This document shows positions 40,435-49,805 of a stretch of 64,000 bases of DNA, in pieces; the stretch's first letter is position 1, and the number at the start of each line of letters is the position of its first letter. The notes below the pieces were generated by a model. The model worked only from the letters and a program-made list of their open reading frames with translations, ran no database searches and was not told the origin of the DNA. This DNA comes from DTLC01 sp964555645 (lineage in GTDB: Bacteria > Verrucomicrobiota > Verrucomicrobiia > Limisphaerales > DTLC01). Position numbers and translations under genes: made by a program. The stretch covers positions 1 to 64,000 of the forward strand of contig CAZKTA010000012.1 of the NCBI GenBank assembly GCA_964555645.1. The letters run 5' to 3'.

Positions 40435-41643
40435 ATGGAAATAGGAATGGCAACACCATTTGCGCCACAAGATGTTGCAGACTTGCTGGACGAGCGGTCG
40501 CGCAGCAGGCTTGACCAGTTTACTGGCGTTTGGGCCACGCCTGTCACGCCGCTTGTACGCGAGTTGCACAGGCGCGGGCATAGTGTGGTTATCTTTGCGC
40601 TTGATGCATCGGCAAAGGAAAAGTCGAAGCTTACTGGTGAGCGATTAACCATTCACGTTTTGCCCGAACGGCCATTGAAACGGTGTGTGTTGGACGTTTA
40701 CAGTGCAGAACGCAAACTGCTACGCGAAGCAATTCTAGCCGAAAGACCAGAGGTTATCAGCGCTCAATGGACACGCGAGCATGCTTTAGGCGCATTGGAG
40801 ACGGGCTTGCCAACTGCAGTTACATGCCATGACACACCGTTGCGGTACACCTGGATTAGCAAAGGCTTTTTCATGTGGTACCATTTGCCAGTGGCATGGT
40901 GGATCATTCGTAAGGCGCATCAGTTGATTTGTGTTTCGCCCTATACTGCCCAACACATAAAGCGGATCTTTAGGCCGCGTAGCCCTGTTGACGTTGTGCC
41001 GAACGGACTGCCGGCAGATGTATTCGAGCACGGCAAACGACGGCTTGCCCGAGAGTCATTTGCGGATAAAAAACCGTTCACGTTTTGCAGTGTAGGCCGC
41101 TGGGGACGCATCAAGAACATTGCTACGTTATTGAAAGCCTTTGCCCGTGTGCGATGCAGAAAACCTGAAACGCGGCTGGTGCTGTACGGGCCGGGTCTTG
41201 GCCCGGGTGAGGCCGCTGAACAATGGGCACGGGCGCGTGCGTTCGATCAGTCGGTTGAGTTCCGTGGCAGCGCGAGCCGTGACAAAATTTTGGATTTTCT
41301 CGAAGCCGAGGCGGACATGATGGTTCATCCGTCTCTAGTCGAAACACACGGCATGACACTCGTTGAGGCAATGGCATGCGGCGTGCCTGTGATTGGCGGG
41401 CAGAACGCAGGCGGAGTGGCCTGGACGCTTGAAGAAGGCAAATCCGGCTATTTATGTGACACTCGCAGTGCGGATGCACTAGCCCAAACAATGCTCTATG
41501 CAATGAGCCGACCCGCGGCCAACCTCGACCTGGCAAAGCGCGCGTTTGACTCTGTCCGAAAGCGGTTCCCGATCGAGTCGGTGGCAGATGCGTATGAAAA
41601 AATCCTCGAGCGATTGTTCGCACGACGGACTGCACGAAGCTGA
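40435..41643 (+). CDS. Family 4 glycosyltransferase
   Basis: A 402-residue GT-B fold enzyme. It starts MEIGMATPFAPQDVADLLD with TPVTPLVRELHRRGHSV, a typical donor-independent N-terminal Rossmann opening. The C-terminal half has CSVGRWGRIKNIATLLKAF and the E-x7-E signature ETHGMTLVEAMACGVPV. It transfers a nucleotide-sugar residue to an unknown acceptor, probably envelope glycan. The frame is open further upstream; 40435 is chosen for the conserved N-terminus. Followed after 15 bases by a second glycosyltransferase. Confidence 0.9.
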   Translation: MEIGMATPFAPQDVADLLDERSRSRLDQFTGVWATPVTPLVRELHRRGHSVVIFALDASAKEKSKLTGERLTIHVLPERPLKRCVLDVYSAERKLLREAILAERPEVISAQWTREHALGALETGLPTAVTCHDTPLRYTWISKGFFMWYHLPVAWWIIRKAHQLICVSPYTAQHIKRIFRPRSPVDVVPNGLPADVFEHGKRRLARESFADKKPFTFCSVGRWGRIKNIATLLKAFARVRCRKPETRLVLYGPGLGPGEAAEQWARARAFDQSVEFRGSASRDKILDFLEAEADMMVHPSLVETHGMTLVEAMACGVPVIGGQNAGGVAWTLEEGKSGYLCDTRSADALAQTMLYAMSRPAANLDLAKRAFDSVRKRFPIESVADAYEKILERLFARRTARS

Positions 41644-41658
41644 AACGACCGGCAGGTT

Positions 41659-42861
41659 ATGTCCACAAAGACCGACCCGGAGGTGATTTTGGTTAGCCCA
41701 CATGCGCATTTTCCGTCGCATTACTGGCAGAATACGCTGGCTCTAATGCAGGCACTGGAAAGGCGCGGGGTACCCGTTCGTGTAATTGTTTTTACCACAG
41801 ACACTCGCCTTATTGCTACTGAACACCGGGAAAAGGTTACACCTGTAGTCCGGCGCATGCCTGCTTGGTGGCACTGGTTTGTCACTGGCAAAACACAACA
41901 CAAATTTTTCACTAAGTTCCTTTCAACTTTCGAGACAACGGCATGTCTGCTGAAATCGCTGAGGTTTGCGCGACGGCATGCGAACCCAGTGCTGCATTGG
42001 ATTGGCGGCGCGCAGTGGCCGTTATTGCTTGCGGTTTTATGCTTTCGTCGGCCACGAGTTGTTTACAGTTTGTTTGGTCGCCTAACACTAGACCAAAATG
42101 CGGTTGCTCCCATACATTTGAGCAGGAGGATTTTTGAACGGCTTATTGTGGCTGCAGTTGGCACAGGCCGACTCAAGTTTGTATGCGAGACTGAATTAAT
42201 TGCGAATAACGCAGCCAAGCTTGCCGGGGAACATGTTAACCTTATTCCGTACGCAATTGAGGTTGGCAAACCGTTGCCGGAAAAGAGCTGTGCGCGTGCC
42301 CGGCTCGGGCTCGAGCCCAATGAAACGATTTTTTTGTTCTTCGGAACGCACCGCCGGGAAAAAGACTACCGGACGGCCCTGCGCGGTTGTTTGATGCTGC
42401 CTGAGCCACCCTTGGTGTTGTTTGTTGGCAAAGTGATATCAACCAACGACCCGCGGGATGTTGTTGCCGAGTGCGGATATCCCAAAGCCAGTGTCGTTGA
42501 CGAGTTTGTGCCAGAAGAGCTCGCCGAGCTTTATTTCGCCGCGGCAGACGTTGTTGTCTTGCCGTACGAGAAAAATTTCGCGCGTGGTTCGGGCGTATTG
42601 ATCGAGAGCTGTCGGTACGAAAGACCGATGCTGGTGTCGGCTGCGCCATACCTGTCAGCTTTCATTGACCAGTACGGATGCGGCGAGATATTCGAGCCTG
42701 GTAACCCGGTGTCATTTGCTGAGGCTGCACGTCGGCTTTTGGCTGAGCCGAACGTGTATCTGCCGGGTTTAGCACAGGCAAAGCGCGATCATTCATGGGA
42801 CGTACTAATCGAACGGTACATAGCAGTTTACTCCGGTACAACGCGCGTTTCTGGAGGATAA
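41659..42861 (+). CDS. Glycosyltransferase, GT4-like
   Basis: A 400-residue GT-B fold protein. The N-terminal part (EVILVSPHAHFPSHYWQNTLALMQAL) and the C-terminal part (IFLFFGTHRREKDYRTALRG, then VVLPYEKNFARGSGVLIESCRYERPMLVS) fit family 4. The E-x7-E pattern is less exact than in its neighbour. Only 15 bases separate it from the upstream glycosyltransferase, so they are probably co-transcribed in one surface-glycan pathway. Confidence 0.85.
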   Translation: MSTKTDPEVILVSPHAHFPSHYWQNTLALMQALERRGVPVRVIVFTTDTRLIATEHREKVTPVVRRMPAWWHWFVTGKTQHKFFTKFLSTFETTACLLKSLRFARRHANPVLHWIGGAQWPLLLAVLCFRRPRVVYSLFGRLTLDQNAVAPIHLSRRIFERLIVAAVGTGRLKFVCETELIANNAAKLAGEHVNLIPYAIEVGKPLPEKSCARARLGLEPNETIFLFFGTHRREKDYRTALRGCLMLPEPPLVLFVGKVISTNDPRDVVAECGYPKASVVDEFVPEELAELYFAAADVVVLPYEKNFARGSGVLIESCRYERPMLVSAAPYLSAFIDQYGCGEIFEPGNPVSFAEAARRLLAEPNVYLPGLAQAKRDHSWDVLIERYIAVYSGTTRVSGG

Positions 42862-42883
42862 TTTTGCGCTGAAAGATACGCCG

Positions 42884-44236
42884 TCAGGCGCGTACTGGTT
42901 CATCTTCGTCTTGTATGTAGGTGCGCCCGCGGTAAAACCGCGCGCAAAACACAAATGCAATTGCCGTCACAAGCATCACAACGACAAAGAAGTAATAGTA
43001 ACTTGCGCCGCCAAGTTTCAGTGTGCCGAGTTGAATGAGCTTGTTGACCTGCGCAGTAAACAGATTCCCGAGCGCTATCGAGCTGAGATAGGTACACATC
43101 ACAAGCGACTTCATCTTCTTTGGCGCCTGAGTATAGGCGAACTCGAGGTGTGTGACCGACACCATGATCTCAGCCGCCGTGAGCACGACATAGCCGATGA
43201 TCTGCCAAATAATATGCGGCGTTTGGCCCGCATCAATCCGTGTTTGGATCCAGGCCGCAATCAGAAATGCAAACACCATCAAAAATAGGCCCATGCCGAA
43301 CTTGCGCAGCGGCGTCAAGCGCCACACCTTGTCAATAGCCGGATAAACCGCATACGAGAACAACGGCAACATTGCCAAAATGAGGATCGGGTTCACGGTC
43401 TGTATCTGCGCAGGCAGCCATTCGCGTCCGAACAGGTGCCTGTCCATGTGTTGCGCCTGCAGTATCCAAGATGAAAACACTTGGTTCCACAACGACCAGA
43501 AGATTGCCCCAAACGGCACCAACATAAGCAGATTAGCCAGTGCCTTGAGATTTTCCGTATTCAAGATTTCGCGTGCGTACTCGCGCAGGCCAGTAGGCGG
43601 TATATGGACGAACTTGTTTCTGCCGGCCCAAAAAATGATTGTTGCAAGCGCCATGAAAACCCCGGGCACGCCAAATGCAATGTCGGGCCCGCAACGCTCC
43701 AGTAGTTCGGGAATGATCAATGTAGATACTGCTGACCCAAGGTTGATCGAAAAATAAAACCAACTAAACACACGCGGCAGCAAGTGCTGATTGAGTTTGC
43801 CGAACTGGTCGCCCACATTAGCCGACACACATGGTTTGATTCCACCCGCACCAAGCGCGATCAGAGCCAGGCCGATTAACAACCCGATGCGCGTATGATC
43901 AATTGCCAATGCTAGGTGCCCAAAACAATACACGATCGAAAGCGCCATGATGGTGCGGTACTTGCCGAGCAACGCATCGGAAATGAATGCGCCAAGAATC
44001 GGCAGCAGATAAACAGCCGCAACAAAGGTGTGATACCACGCTTTTGCTTCCGGCTCGCTCATGGGAGCGAGGTTGCCCTGCGCATCCATTAGCATGCTTG
44101 TCATGAAGACCACCAGAATCGAGTTCATACCGTAATAACTGAACCGTTCGGCAGCTTCGTTGCCGACAATGTACGGTACACCGGGCGGCATATCGGTGGT
44201 CTTGATCGGCGTAGTGAAATATTGTTTCTTCGGCAT
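42884..44236 (-). CDS. POT/PTR family peptide:proton symporter
   Basis: A 450-residue transporter with about twelve to fourteen helices. The family sequence NEAAERFSYYGMNSILVVFM (ExxERFxYY, near 26-45) is clear, and the second POT signature region is seen in FSWFYFSINLGS. It should import di- and tripeptides using the proton gradient. The gene is divergent from the OPT transporter gene, with 167 bases between starts. Confidence 0.92.
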   Translation of the reverse strand: MPKKQYFTTPIKTTDMPPGVPYIVGNEAAERFSYYGMNSILVVFMTSMLMDAQGNLAPMSEPEAKAWYHTFVAAVYLLPILGAFISDALLGKYRTIMALSIVYCFGHLALAIDHTRIGLLIGLALIALGAGGIKPCVSANVGDQFGKLNQHLLPRVFSWFYFSINLGSAVSTLIIPELLERCGPDIAFGVPGVFMALATIIFWAGRNKFVHIPPTGLREYAREILNTENLKALANLLMLVPFGAIFWSLWNQVFSSWILQAQHMDRHLFGREWLPAQIQTVNPILILAMLPLFSYAVYPAIDKVWRLTPLRKFGMGLFLMVFAFLIAAWIQTRIDAGQTPHIIWQIIGYVVLTAAEIMVSVTHLEFAYTQAPKKMKSLVMCTYLSSIALGNLFTAQVNKLIQLGTLKLGGASYYYFFVVVMLVTAIAFVFCARFYRGRTYIQDEDEPVRA

Positions 44237-44403
44237 GCGATTAAATGTCGTGCCGCTAGTTGTATTGGTTGTGGCCGGGCGAGCGCAAGTTCAAGTTCGC
44301 ACTCTACATCTGCCTTATGCAACAGCCTTAACCGGTAGGATGCAGGTTTTTTGTTTGCCCAACCGCAAAGTTCAATAAGCTTTCCGGGCAAACACAGTTT
44401 CGC

Positions 44404-46278
44404 ATGGACCCGGATACACCAGTGAATCTAGGAAAAAAAACCGAACCTCGGCGGGAAGTCGGAAGCACATTGCCCCAAGGCGCAAATACGGCAGCCAGCC
44501 CGGCGCGAAAGCGGTTTCTGCCGCCGATTGGTTCGACGGCGTATCATTTGATGTTGGCGAGCGTGGCGATTCTTGTGCTTGGTCCGTTGGGCGGTATATC
44601 GGCTGCTTTTATGAATTTTTCGATCGGGTTTTTCATTGGTGGCCAGGTTCTGGCCGGTATCCTTGGCAGCACGGTTACATTACCGTACGGACCAGCCGGG
44701 AAACACGGCGCAAATTACATCCAAACAATGGCTGCGTCGGTTGCCGGCATGTCCGGCATGGCAGTGCTTGTGCAATCAATGGCATGGCTTGGCCTACCCG
44801 AACCGCCTGCGTGGAAGCTCATCTTGTACTTCATGAGCATTGGGATGTTCGGCGTTGGTGTGGGCATGCTTTACACGCCGCTGTTGGTTGACCGCATGCA
44901 ACTTGCGTACCCGTCCGGATTTGCAGTAGCAAACATTTTGCGTGCGTTAACAGATAAGTACCTTCTGCGACGCTCGATTGCAAAGCTCGGCGGCGGCATG
45001 CTGGGTGGGTACTTGTGCGGCCTGTCGGCGTTACAAGTCCTTTCGATCCAAAAACTTGGCGTGTCAGCCTCAACGTTTGGCGCAGGCATGATCGTCGGGG
45101 CACGAATCGCGGTGCCAGGTTTAGTGGTTGCGGTGCTCGGGCATCTGGTTAAGCCGTACCTTGTAAGCATAGGTTGGCTGGAACCACATGCCCCGTTCCG
45201 GAAGATCGGGTTCATAATTGCACTCGGCGCGATCCTCGGTGCGGCGATAGTTGACATCAGCCTAATTGTGCTGCAGGCAGTACAGCGCCTCAAAACACGT
45301 GTACAAGTACAGCCTGCCGAAGACTGGAAACGCGTGAATATGTTGGAACTGCTGATTTGGGTGTTTTTCTGGGGCGCAATGGTTGTTGTGGTGGGCAATA
45401 CAGCGTTGGGTCAGCCTCTCTTCTTCCAAATTGCGGCCGTCGGGCTTGTATTTGTATTTGTGCTTGTGAACGGCATTTCACTGGGTATCTCTGACAGTAA
45501 TCCGATTTCAAGCGCATTTGTGTTGACAGTGTTCATCCTGGCTGCGCTCGGGCTGAGCGATCCTGCAACCGGCCTGTTGAGCGCTGCTGTACTGCTAATT
45601 GCCTGTTGTGTCGGAGGCGACATGCAACAAGACAGATCGACCGGCTGGCGGCTCGGCACAAACCGCGTGATTCAGTTTCGGTACCAGGCAATCGGGATTG
45701 TCATGGGAGCAGTGTTATGCGTTGTGTTGGCGAAGCTGTTCATGGGCTCGTACAGTGTCCTTGCAGTTGACCAGTTTGCAAATCCGAATGTGCCAGGGGC
45801 CGAAAAATGGCAGTCGGCAATGACATACAAGATCGTTGGTGCATTGCGCGGGCTGACCGAGCGTCAACCACATGTTATGAGTGCGCTGCAACTCGGGATA
45901 ATGCTCGGGCTGGCAATTGAAGTATGTCGCAAAATCGCCAGACGCAACACCCGGTTCAACCACTGGGTGCAGTCGTCTTCTTCAGGCAAAAAAACCGGTT
46001 TCATCCTGGACACGTTCGTTCTGCCGAGTCCGTACGCTGCAAGTTTCGGCGGCTTTGTTGATCTGCTGACGACAATTTGGTGGGCTGCAGGCGGCACGCT
46101 GGCGAGTCTTTTTGACGTATTAACGGCGAGGCGCAACAAGCACAACACAAGCCCGGCCGAGAACCAAGTCCCGGCCGATATGAGCACAATGTCGCTTATG
46201 GGCGGCGGGTTAATAGCCGGCGATTCGCTCGCTGCGCTGAGTGTCGGCATATACGGTTTGCTGACGACAGTGTTGTGA
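44404..46278 (+). CDS. OPT family oligopeptide transporter
   Basis: A 624-residue integral membrane protein of the OPT superfamily, with many helices and a hydrophilic N-terminal tail of about 45 residues. The sequences GPAGKHGANYIQTMAASVAGMSG and QLAYPSGFAVANILRALTD are typical of the family. It would move oligopeptides or metal-siderophore-like compounds. Divergent from the POT gene, suggesting shared control. A T-rich stretch follows the stop, but no strong terminator hairpin. Confidence 0.9.
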   Translation: MDPDTPVNLGKKTEPRREVGSTLPQGANTAASPARKRFLPPIGSTAYHLMLASVAILVLGPLGGISAAFMNFSIGFFIGGQVLAGILGSTVTLPYGPAGKHGANYIQTMAASVAGMSGMAVLVQSMAWLGLPEPPAWKLILYFMSIGMFGVGVGMLYTPLLVDRMQLAYPSGFAVANILRALTDKYLLRRSIAKLGGGMLGGYLCGLSALQVLSIQKLGVSASTFGAGMIVGARIAVPGLVVAVLGHLVKPYLVSIGWLEPHAPFRKIGFIIALGAILGAAIVDISLIVLQAVQRLKTRVQVQPAEDWKRVNMLELLIWVFFWGAMVVVVGNTALGQPLFFQIAAVGLVFVFVLVNGISLGISDSNPISSAFVLTVFILAALGLSDPATGLLSAAVLLIACCVGGDMQQDRSTGWRLGTNRVIQFRYQAIGIVMGAVLCVVLAKLFMGSYSVLAVDQFANPNVPGAEKWQSAMTYKIVGALRGLTERQPHVMSALQLGIMLGLAIEVCRKIARRNTRFNHWVQSSSSGKKTGFILDTFVLPSPYAASFGGFVDLLTTIWWAAGGTLASLFDVLTARRNKHNTSPAENQVPADMSTMSLMGGGLIAGDSLAALSVGIYGLLTTVL

Positions 46279-46308
46279 GTTTTGTCTTTTTTGGCAGAGT
46301 CAGATTTG

Positions 46309-46337
46309 TTGCACTTGTAAATCTTGCGTATTAAAAT
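46309..46337 (+). promoter_or_regulatory. Putative promoter of the small lipoprotein gene
   Basis: TTGCAC (46309-46314), a 17-base spacer and TAAAAT (46332-46337) form a near-consensus pair. A start near 46345 would leave a leader of about 155 bases containing the inverted repeat at 46457-46477. Confidence 0.45.
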
Positions 46338-46456
46338 GCAGGGTGTTGTTTGGGCCCGGACGTGCAGGTACACAAAGCTGGCGGAATTAAACTGAATTAG
46401 CGCATGTAAACCGGGGTGAATCGGCAAGTGCACCAAACCATAATAAAATCAGATGG

Positions 46457-46477
46457 ACCGGCTATCGTAGAGCCGGT
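46457..46477 (+). other. Inverted repeat in the lipoprotein leader
   Basis: ACCGGCT and AGCCGGT pair perfectly over a 7-base loop, about 20 bases before the lipoprotein start codon. No T run follows. It might affect translation or bind a regulator; unknown. Confidence 0.4.
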
Positions 46478-46498
46478 ACACAAAATAGTAACAGACCC

Positions 46499-46831
46499 AT
46501 GAAAGCTACGTCATTGATAACAATAATAGGCGCTGGAGCATTGCTTGTGATTGCGGCCGGGTGTGGCAAAAAAGAGCAAGCTGCATCACCTACTGGACAA
46601 CAACCCACGGCACAAGGCCAGCAAGCAACTACACAATCAGATGCCGAAGCGGAAGCCAAGGCGCAAGAGATCATTAACAGGGTGTGGGATTTGGTCGGGC
46701 AGGGTAAATATAGAGAAGCACAGGAAGCGTTACGGGGTTTGGCCGGGATGAAACTGACACCTGCCCAACAGCGCGGTGTGGAAGCACTCAAAAACGCGAT
46801 CCAGCAGCACCTGTCCACCCAACCGCGTTAA
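46499..46831 (+). CDS. Small lipoprotein of unknown function
   Basis: A 110-residue protein with a clear lipoprotein signal: MKATSLITIIGAGALLVIAAGC, lipobox IAAGC with Cys at 22. A Gln/Thr-rich linker (about 25-50) is followed by a helical C-terminus (EAEAKAQEIINRVWDLVGQG, then YREAQEALRGLAGMKLTPAQ) that resembles a TPR-like hairpin. No family recognised. Likely anchored in the outer membrane because Gly follows Cys. It stands alone behind a plausible promoter. Confidence 0.75.
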   Translation: MKATSLITIIGAGALLVIAAGCGKKEQAASPTGQQPTAQGQQATTQSDAEAEAKAQEIINRVWDLVGQGKYREAQEALRGLAGMKLTPAQQRGVEALKNAIQQHLSTQPR

Positions 46832-47313
46832 ATTTTGTTGGGTGGGTTGGTAACATAATAGCATCTGGTACACGTTGGCGAGCCCGCGGCAAAAGCATTA
46901 GCGGCAGGCGGATCTTGTTCTCCACGGCGCTCACCGGGTGTGGTGGTGCGAGGTGGCAACAGATGGCTTTTTTTGCTCGGCAAAGCTGTGCAAATTTGAA
47001 GGCCGAGCACACAGCGAGTATCAGGCCTGGCGAGTTACGTTCGCGTGGGGTTGCCGATAAAGCCTCCAACTAGTTGCATGCGCGCCTATTGTGTGAGCCC
47101 AGTTGGCCGAAACGTTAGTTATTTGAAGTGTGCAATTCCATCTGTTCTTCAATGACAATTTGTTGTTTTGGAGCCGCAAAAACGCACTGGACGTGAATAT
47201 GTTGTAGGCGCGGACCGTCCACATCTTTAACTAAGGACACCGTTTTACATTGGCAAGAGACGATGTAGCGTCAATTAGCGTAGGCGAGTTGGTCTATTGA
47301 GCCAGTAACACTG
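46832..47313. other. Gene-free interval
   Basis: About 480 bases between the lipoprotein and DUF481 genes. No frame with coding character, no RNA motif and no repeat was recognised. AT-rich stretches near 47140-47240 may hold the DUF481 promoter. Confidence 0.45.
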
Positions 47314-48072
47314 ATGAATCGTGACAAAGTTCAGTCAATTATCGCGGTAGGGCTGATCTGCCTTTGCGTAAACAGCGCCGGAGCAGAATCGGGGGCACAG
47401 GAAAAGTCCCAACCTTCACCTCCCAAGGAGCGCTGGCAAAGTGAAGTTGCGCTTGGGTTGACAATGACACACGGTAACAGGGACACGCTGGTACTAACTT
47501 TTGATGCGCGCACACAACGCAAAAAACACCCTACCGAGTGGGCATTCGGCCTAAACGCAAGCTATGGCGAGATAAGCGGGGTCAAAAGCACTGAGTCGCT
47601 AAGAGGGTTCGGCCAGGTTAACAGACTGTTTGGCGAGTATTGGTTCGGCTATCTGCGCGCAGACGGTCTGCACAATGACATTACAGGCGTTGATTACAGG
47701 TTCACGGTTGGTCCCGGTCTTGGCAGATACCTCATCAAGCGCACACAAACGACGCTGAGAATTGAGGCAGGTGGAACCTTCCTTTGGGAACGTGTCGTAG
47801 GAATAGAAAAAGAGTATGTTGCGGTGCGGTTCGCCGAACGATTCGAGCATAAGATCAGCGATCGCGTGCGGATGTGGCAATCGGCAGAGTTTTTGCCTGC
47901 AGTTGAGGATTGGTCAGATTACGTTCTGAACATGGAGGCTGGCATTGACTCGGCCCTGAGCAAATCGCTTAGCTTGCGCGTTTATTTGCAGGACATTTAT
48001 GACAGCAAACCGGCACCGGGCAGAAAACCGAACGATCTGCGGCTGGTAAGCGCGCTTGTTGTGAAGTTCTGA
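47314..48072 (+). CDS. DUF481 outer-membrane protein (YdiY-like)
   Basis: A 252-residue exported beta-barrel-like protein. The signal peptide ends near NSAGA (about 24). The body has alternating strands typical of DUF481: SEVALGLTMTHGNRDTLVLT, the GNRDT turn, then NRLFGEYWFGYLRADGLHND and a C-terminal strand ending in Phe (SALVVKF), a usual barrel-assembly signal. DUF481 proteins are salt-inducible or of unknown role. Confidence 0.85.
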   Translation: MNRDKVQSIIAVGLICLCVNSAGAESGAQEKSQPSPPKERWQSEVALGLTMTHGNRDTLVLTFDARTQRKKHPTEWAFGLNASYGEISGVKSTESLRGFGQVNRLFGEYWFGYLRADGLHNDITGVDYRFTVGPGLGRYLIKRTQTTLRIEAGGTFLWERVVGIEKEYVAVRFAERFEHKISDRVRMWQSAEFLPAVEDWSDYVLNMEAGIDSALSKSLSLRVYLQDIYDSKPAPGRKPNDLRLVSALVVKF

Positions 48073-48118
48073 CCGGGAAGAACTGTGGCATTGCCAATGC
48101 TGCAATTGACAGGCAGAG

Positions 48119-48265
48119 ATGGTGACTGTATTGGTCATGGCAATCGCAGTGTTGGCTGCAGCCGGTTTGGCTGTATTAGCATGTGCAGTTTTTACTGCGC
48201 CGTGGGGTTACCAGGACCAGGACGGGTTTCATTACGGGTTCCCATCAACGCAACTGGTTGACTGA
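48119..48265 (+). CDS. Possible 48-residue membrane peptide
   Basis: A short frame with an ATG preceded by GGCAGAG. It starts MVTVLVMAIAVLAAAGLAVL, a single hydrophobic helix, followed by a polar tail (TAPWGYQDQDGFHYGFPS). It begins 46 bases after the DUF481 stop on the same strand. No homolog recognised; it could also be a gene remnant. Low confidence. Confidence 0.3.
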   Translation: MVTVLVMAIAVLAAAGLAVLACAVFTAPWGYQDQDGFHYGFPSTQLVD

Positions 48266-48341
48266 GCCTGGTATTTCGGTGCTCACAATGCCGCAGAAAC
48301 GCACGTCTTCGCAAACGGTGCCGCAGTCCCGGTGAACCTAT

Positions 48342-49355
48342 TCACTTGCGCCCAGCCGCCCTCAGAATAGGCTTCAGTTCGGTCATTAACTCCCGAAACT
48401 GGCCCGGTGTAAGTTGTTGGGCGCCGTCACTGAGCGCCTCGGCTGGGTTTGGATGCACCTCCACTAGCAACGCATCTGCACCCATAGCAACTGCGCCCTT
48501 TGCTGCAGCAATCACAAGATCGGCACGCCCGACGCCGTGACTCGGGTCAACTGCAACTGGCAGATGCGATTCTCGTTTGATGATCGGCACGGCTGCCAAG
48601 TCTAGTGTGTTACGTGTGTAGGTCTCGAATGTGCGGATGCCCCGCTCGCAAAAGATCAGGTTCGGATTTCCATTGGCAAGTATGTATTCGCCTGCAAGCA
48701 ACCATTCTTCAATCCGCATGGACGGGCCGCGCTTGAGCAGGACGGGTTTGCCCGTGCGTGCGGCTGCAACCAACAACTGAAAGTTTTGCGCATTACGCGC
48801 ACCGACCTGGATCACATCTGCGTACTCGGCCACAAGGTCAGCGTGTTGCTCGGAAAGCAACTCGGTCACAATCGGCAGTCCAATCACACGCCGCACTTTT
48901 GCGAGTAGTTTAAGGCCTTTCAAGCCCAAGCCTTGGAATTCGTAGGGGGACGTGCGCGGCTTAAATGCGCCCCCGCGCAACAAGGTTGCCCCAGCCGCTT
49001 TCACTGCTTCAGCGGTTTCAAACAGTTGGCGTTCGTTCTCGACTGAACATGGTCCAGCAATAACATGGAACTGCTTGGCACCGATAACAACGCCGCCTAC
49101 AGGAATAACTGTGTCTTCAGGATGCGCCTCGCGGCTGACGAGCTTGAACCGTTTCTGGACAGGCATCACATTTTCGACCTGTGGCCACGTCAGAAGTGTC
49201 TCTAGGGTCTGATGCGTGCGTTCGTCGCCAATTGCGCCTATGACCGTGCGCGCCACGCCACGAATCACATGTGGTTTGTAGCCGAGCTTGCGTATCTCTT
49301 TCAGGACGGCTGCCTCGGCCTTTTTCGATATACCAGGTTTCAGAACGACTATCAT
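48342..49355 (-). CDS. aroF: 3-deoxy-7-phosphoheptulonate (DAHP) synthase
   Basis: A 337-residue enzyme for the first committed step of aromatic amino acid synthesis, condensing phosphoenolpyruvate with erythrose-4-phosphate. The N-terminal 90 residues (MIVVLKPGISKKAEAAVLKE...) form the ferredoxin-like regulatory domain found in the Thermotoga-type (I-beta) enzyme. The catalytic barrel has HVIAGPCSVEN, LLRGGAFKPRTSPYEFQGLG and DPSHGVGR. GGAG lies before the ATG. A terminator-like hairpin in the leader suggests attenuation. Confidence 0.95.
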   Translation of the reverse strand: MIVVLKPGISKKAEAAVLKEIRKLGYKPHVIRGVARTVIGAIGDERTHQTLETLLTWPQVENVMPVQKRFKLVSREAHPEDTVIPVGGVVIGAKQFHVIAGPCSVENERQLFETAEAVKAAGATLLRGGAFKPRTSPYEFQGLGLKGLKLLAKVRRVIGLPIVTELLSEQHADLVAEYADVIQVGARNAQNFQLLVAAARTGKPVLLKRGPSMRIEEWLLAGEYILANGNPNLIFCERGIRTFETYTRNTLDLAAVPIIKRESHLPVAVDPSHGVGRADLVIAAAKGAVAMGADALLVEVHPNPAEALSDGAQQLTPGQFRELMTELKPILRAAGRK

Positions 49356-49400
49356 ATTTGCTCCGTTTTGCGCTTTGCCGGGGTCATCACTGCGGGAAAC

Positions 49401-49427
49401 AAAAAACCGCAGGTGGGCGACCTGCGG
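49401..49427 (-). terminator. Intrinsic terminator/attenuator hairpin in the aroF leader
   Basis: On the minus strand CCGCAGGT and ACCTGCGG form a perfect 8-base stem with a 5-base loop, followed immediately by TTTTTT. It lies 46 bases ahead of the aroF start codon, so it would stop transcription before the gene unless prevented. Confidence 0.75.
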
Positions 49428-49492
49428 CTCGGGTTATTAAACTTTCATGGTTCAACACAGCCGCAAGCGCCGGCCAATCGGCCAAAAATATA
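49421..49492 (-). promoter_or_regulatory. aroF leader: -10 element and antiterminator pairing
   Basis: A TATATT -10 candidate lies at 49492-49487 (its -35 is weak). The leader segment at 49467-49459 (CTTGCGGCT) can pair over nine bases, with one G-U, with 49429-49421 (AGCCGCAGG), which includes most of the 5' arm of the terminator. This is the mutually exclusive pairing expected of an attenuator. A minimal ATGAAAGTTTAA frame lies between the segments; no run of Phe, Tyr or Trp codons was found. Confidence 0.45.
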
Positions 49493-49805
49493 ATTGACCG
49501 CCGACAACCCGCGATAGCGCTTGCAGACTGCTTGCGTTCACGGCCAAACAATAACTCAATCCAGACCCGTGTCAAGCGACACCTGTGCCTGGCTCAGCGC
49601 GGGCTTAATCATTGGCGACCGGAACAAAACTCGCACACCGAAGGCGAAGTGTGGGCAAACCCACCAGCAAGCCCGCCAGTAATGCGCGCTTTCGGTTGCG
49701 TTTTTTTCAGCCCGGCGCGCGCCGCTAGGACTGCACTGCAAATAAAGCCAGCCACGACGAAGCACGAGCTTCCAGAGCGTTATGGATTCAGGCAGCTCTA
49801 CCAGG
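49493..49805. other. Interval between the oppF end and the aroF leader
   Basis: About 310 bases with no supported gene. A plus-strand frame crossing it runs antisense into oppF and has noise-like composition. No repeat or RNA recognised. Confidence 0.45.
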
